A DNA stretch of 64,000 nt from the NCBI GenBank assembly GCA_938743325.2, contig OW568862.1:597501-661500 (forward strand), read 5' to 3'. Below are positions 62,377 through 64,000 of this stretch, piece by piece. Under the pieces are notes generated by a model. That model searched no databases. It was not told where the DNA came from and saw nothing but the letters and a program-made list of their open reading frames with translations. The DNA is from Pycnococcus provasolii (lineage: Eukaryota; Chlorophyta; Pseudoscourfieldiophyceae; Pseudoscourfieldiales; Pycnococcaceae). Numbering within the stretch: position 1 is the stretch's first letter; every line of letters begins with the position of its first letter. Both the position numbers and the translations under genes were made by a program.

Positions 62377-62430
62377 TGCGCGACGTCGACGACGACACGG
62401 ACAACTCCGTGGTCGTCCCCACCTCGACCT
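62138..62430 (+). repeat. 48-base direct repeat, two copies 245 bases apart
   Basis: 62138-62185 and 62383-62430 match at 47 of 48 positions (A/C difference in GGTCGTC(A/C)CCACC). Each encodes VDDDTDNSVVV and lies near an ATG. Confidence 0.9.
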
Positions 62431-63300
62431 CAATGATCGACATGGCCGTCGCGCACGCACACGCACACCAGCTCAACCGCCAAAAGCAAGCAGCTGACGA
62501 CGTCGACTTTGGAACGATGACCATCGTCGTGCTCGCCATGGCGCTCTTCGCGGGTCTAGGCGTTCTGCCGCTGTACGTCGCAAAGGTGGACGCCACGTGG
62601 GAAGGACCAGGACTCGCCGTGGCGTGCGGCATGATGCTTGCCGCCTCGTTCGACCTGCTCGAGGATGGGTCGAACGGAAACGCGCTTGGGACGACTCTGC
62701 CATATCTCGGAAACGCGGGAAGTCACAAGGTGGCATTGCTCGTAGGTGCGCTCTTGGGAATCGCCACCATGGGTTCCGTGAAGCGTTTCTTCTCGGGCAA
62801 CGGCGACGACGGCGACGACGACGACGACGACGCAGCCAGGCAGATCGTCAAGGCGCTCAACGCTGCGGGCATGGGAAACACAAAGGACGATCTTTGCCAA
62901 GGACCAGGGCAGAGAGAGGAGCTGAGTAAAGCCAAGCAGGTGCAGTGCTTGCTGTACTTGCTCGTCTGCCTGTGACTTGCTCGTCTGCCTGTGCATACAC
63001 AGCGGCGAGGGTATCTCCATGGGTGTCGCATTCAAGGCGGAGAGGGGATGGCAACAAGGCGTGCGTGTAGCCTTCAGCATGGGCTTGCATAACGCGTGCG
63101 AAGGACTCGCCATCGCGCTCGTGCTCACCAGCAGCGGCTTTTCCAACGCCGCGGGAGCATTCTGGGCAATCATCACTCACCTGCCTCAAGTGCCTGGCGC
63201 GATGCTTTTCTACCTTGGCGCGCAGCACCTCGCCCCATGGCTTCCCGTGCTGCTCGGATGGGCCGGTGCGTCCATCAAGCAGAACGACGAAAATCCCGAC
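62376..63300 (+). pseudogene. ZIP-family metal transporter, frame broken by a 19-base duplication
   Basis: Frame 1 (from ATG 62376) gives a His-containing leader (AHAHAHQLN), TM1 (MTIVVLAMALFAGLGVLPLY), TM2 (GLAVACGMMLAASFDLLEDG), TM3 (SHKVALLVGALLGIATMGSV), an acidic loop and ends at a TGA at 62973. A second frame resumes with CIHSGEGISMGVAF, MGLHNACEGLAIALVLTSSG and FWAIITHLPQVPGAMLFYLG, the ZIP TM4/TM5 metal site (H-N-x-x-E-G and H-x-P-Q). The switch is exactly at the tandem duplication 62956-62993; without one copy the frame would be continuous. ZIP TM6-8 are absent: after GWAGASIKQN the sequence turns into MCM-like sequence. A recent pseudogene or an assembly error are both possible. ZIP proteins import Zn or Fe across membranes. 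Confidence 0.7.
62956..62993 (+). repeat. Perfect 19-base tandem duplication
   Basis: ACTTGCTCGTCTGCCTGTG occurs twice in direct succession (62956-62974, 62975-62993). Nineteen is not a multiple of three, so it shifts the ZIP frame and creates the in-frame TGA. Confidence 0.97.
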
Positions 63301-63345
63301 GCCGTGCGCGCTCGCGAGGCGAGGCGAAGAAGCGCGTACAGCGCG

Positions 63346-63512
63346 TACTGGGAAGCGGGGGGGCAGCCGCTGCGCGGCCACTTTGACCCGAACACCAGCG
63401 TGGAGCTGAATACCGGCCTGAGGAGGAGCTGCTGAGCCGATTCGACGTCGTGCTCGTGCTCATGGACTCCGCCGACGAGGCTTGGGACCGGCGCGTCGCC
63501 GCGCGTAACTAA
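63346..63512 (+). pseudogene. MCM8/9-like helicase fragment
   Basis: Two adjacent frames give GHFDPNTSVELNTGL (63376-63420) and then EEELLSRFDVVLVLMDSADE, AWDRRVAARN, stop at 63510. In MCM AAA+ proteins the sequence is NPxxGxYDPxxSxxxNxxLxxPLLSRFDLxxVLLDxxxxxxD, with the Arg finger in SRFD; EAWDRRV resembles the xEDWDRII of MCM9. The two parts are one frame-step apart, and a G7 run lies just upstream (63357-63363), where a third frame reads VLGSGGAAAARP like the preceding VLAAxNP strand. Only about 55 residues remain, without Walker motifs, so this is a fragment joined behind the ZIP sequence. Confidence 0.6.
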
Positions 63513-63553
63513 AACTTTAATACTTTAAATTATTACTGTAATTTAAAGTTTTC

Positions 63554-64000
63554 TTAAAAGTGGTATCTCCATACTGTAGTGGGGTACGAAGCGTGCGGTC
63601 CCCTGTCGCCGCCCATGATGTACGCGTGTAAGCGCACGTTCTCCTTCTTGTACGCGCTTCCACGATGCTCCACCTTCCTCCCCCACATGACTCCGTACCC
63701 TTGGCGGAGGTTGATCGTCTTGACCTTCTTGTCCTTGTCCATGTACTCGAACGTCGCGCCCTCTCTGCTGCACGCGATCATCAACGACGCCTTGTTCTTG
63801 TTCTCGATGTGGTCGCCGTAGTCGAAGTGCCACCCCTGAGCCTCGCACCCGTCCTCCGCGACGAGCCATGCCAACCCGACCGCGCGTAGGCCGTACAGGT
63901 TGTGCCGTTCCTCGAAGTCGCCTATCTCTTCCTGCAGCTTCCTCTTCGCTTGCGGCGTGCCGCGCATCTCGAAGTGCCACCTCTTCCCATCTCCGAGGTC
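63554..64000 (-). CDS. 2OG/Fe(II) dioxygenase-like protein (5' end beyond window)
   Basis: The minus-strand frame is open at base 64000 and ends at 63554 (148 codons plus stop). It shows GWHFDYGDH, LMIACSREGATFEYMDK, INLRQGYGVMWGRKVEHRGS and ENVRLHAYIMG. HxD, a His about 50 residues later and an Arg roughly 10 residues after that fit the double-stranded beta-helix iron site of 2OG oxygenases, but overall similarity to a named family is not clear to me. The internal ATG at 63967 is probably not the true start because upstream codons (GDGKRWHFE) read well. It converges with the MCM fragment, 41 bases apart. Confidence 0.45.
   Translation of the reverse strand, partial: DLGDGKRWHFEMRGTPQAKRKLQEEIGDFEERHNLYGLRAVGLAWLVAEDGCEAQGWHFDYGDHIENKNKASLMIACSREGATFEYMDKDKKVKTINLRQGYGVMWGRKVEHRGSAYKKENVRLHAYIMGGDRGPHASYPTTVWRYHF

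Noticed and set aside
62956-62993. A 19-base mini-intron in the ZIP gene
   Set aside because: No choice of a 19-base removal here has GT...AG ends; a perfect tandem duplication explains it better.

Overview
The window is nuclear DNA of a small, intron-poor, GC-rich eukaryote, most likely a unicellular green alga of the prasinophyte type. Evidence: a plastid-type glutamate-1-semialdehyde aminotransferase with a transit-like leader, a plant-type plastid LETM1-like protein, a double B-box/CCT (CONSTANS-like) regulator, plant-style RAD51, Pro-rich (SPPPP-type) tracts in giant secreted proteins, and TGTAA words shortly after many stop codons, like the UGUAA poly(A) signal of green algae. Introns are few (five genes carry one recognisable intron each) and use GTACGT/GTAAGT donors. 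An assignment near Pycnococcaceae is a guess.

Layout. 1-11.7 kb: a head-to-head pair of giant secreted LamG/Kelch-family genes around a 200-base assembly gap; the left one runs off the window. 11.9-14.3 kb: a secreted protein with three tandem OB-fold-like repeats. 15.5-20.4 kb: a long coiled-coil protein ending in a degenerate kinesin-14-like motor, convergent with RAD51. 20.6-24 kb: TraB-like protein, an ER thioredoxin-fold membrane protein, and an unrecognised short secreted or lumenal protein. 24.6-34.5 kb: metabolic and housekeeping genes (GSA aminotransferase, TPR membrane protein, polyphosphate kinase 1, family-16 methyltransferase, cobalamin adenosyltransferase, possible degenerate TALE homeodomain protein). 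36.1-48.7 kb: the second complete giant LamG/filamin/DUF2341/Kelch gene, about 4,066 residues. 49.4-59.5 kb: LETM1-like plastid protein, a helical-repeat protein, diphthine-ammonia ligase (DPH6), and a B-box/CCT regulator. 59.5-64 kb: a disordered stretch with a dioxygenase fragment, a small membrane protein, a MITE, telomere-like minisatellites, a ZIP transporter broken by a 19-base duplication, an MCM8/9-like fragment, and a second dioxygenase-like gene cut by the window edge.

The genes do not form one pathway. The three LamG/Kelch genes are a local family of probable cell-surface or extracellular-matrix proteins; the OB-fold protein next to them is also secreted. The most unusual items are the apparent pseudo-kinesin (motor fold without P-loop or switch motifs, with a myosin-N-like domain at its start), the DUF2341/LamG insertion inside the Kelch propeller of both giants, telomere-type repeats placed in divergent promoter regions, and the gene-fragment mosaic at the right end. 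All calls come from reading motifs by eye; no database search was possible.
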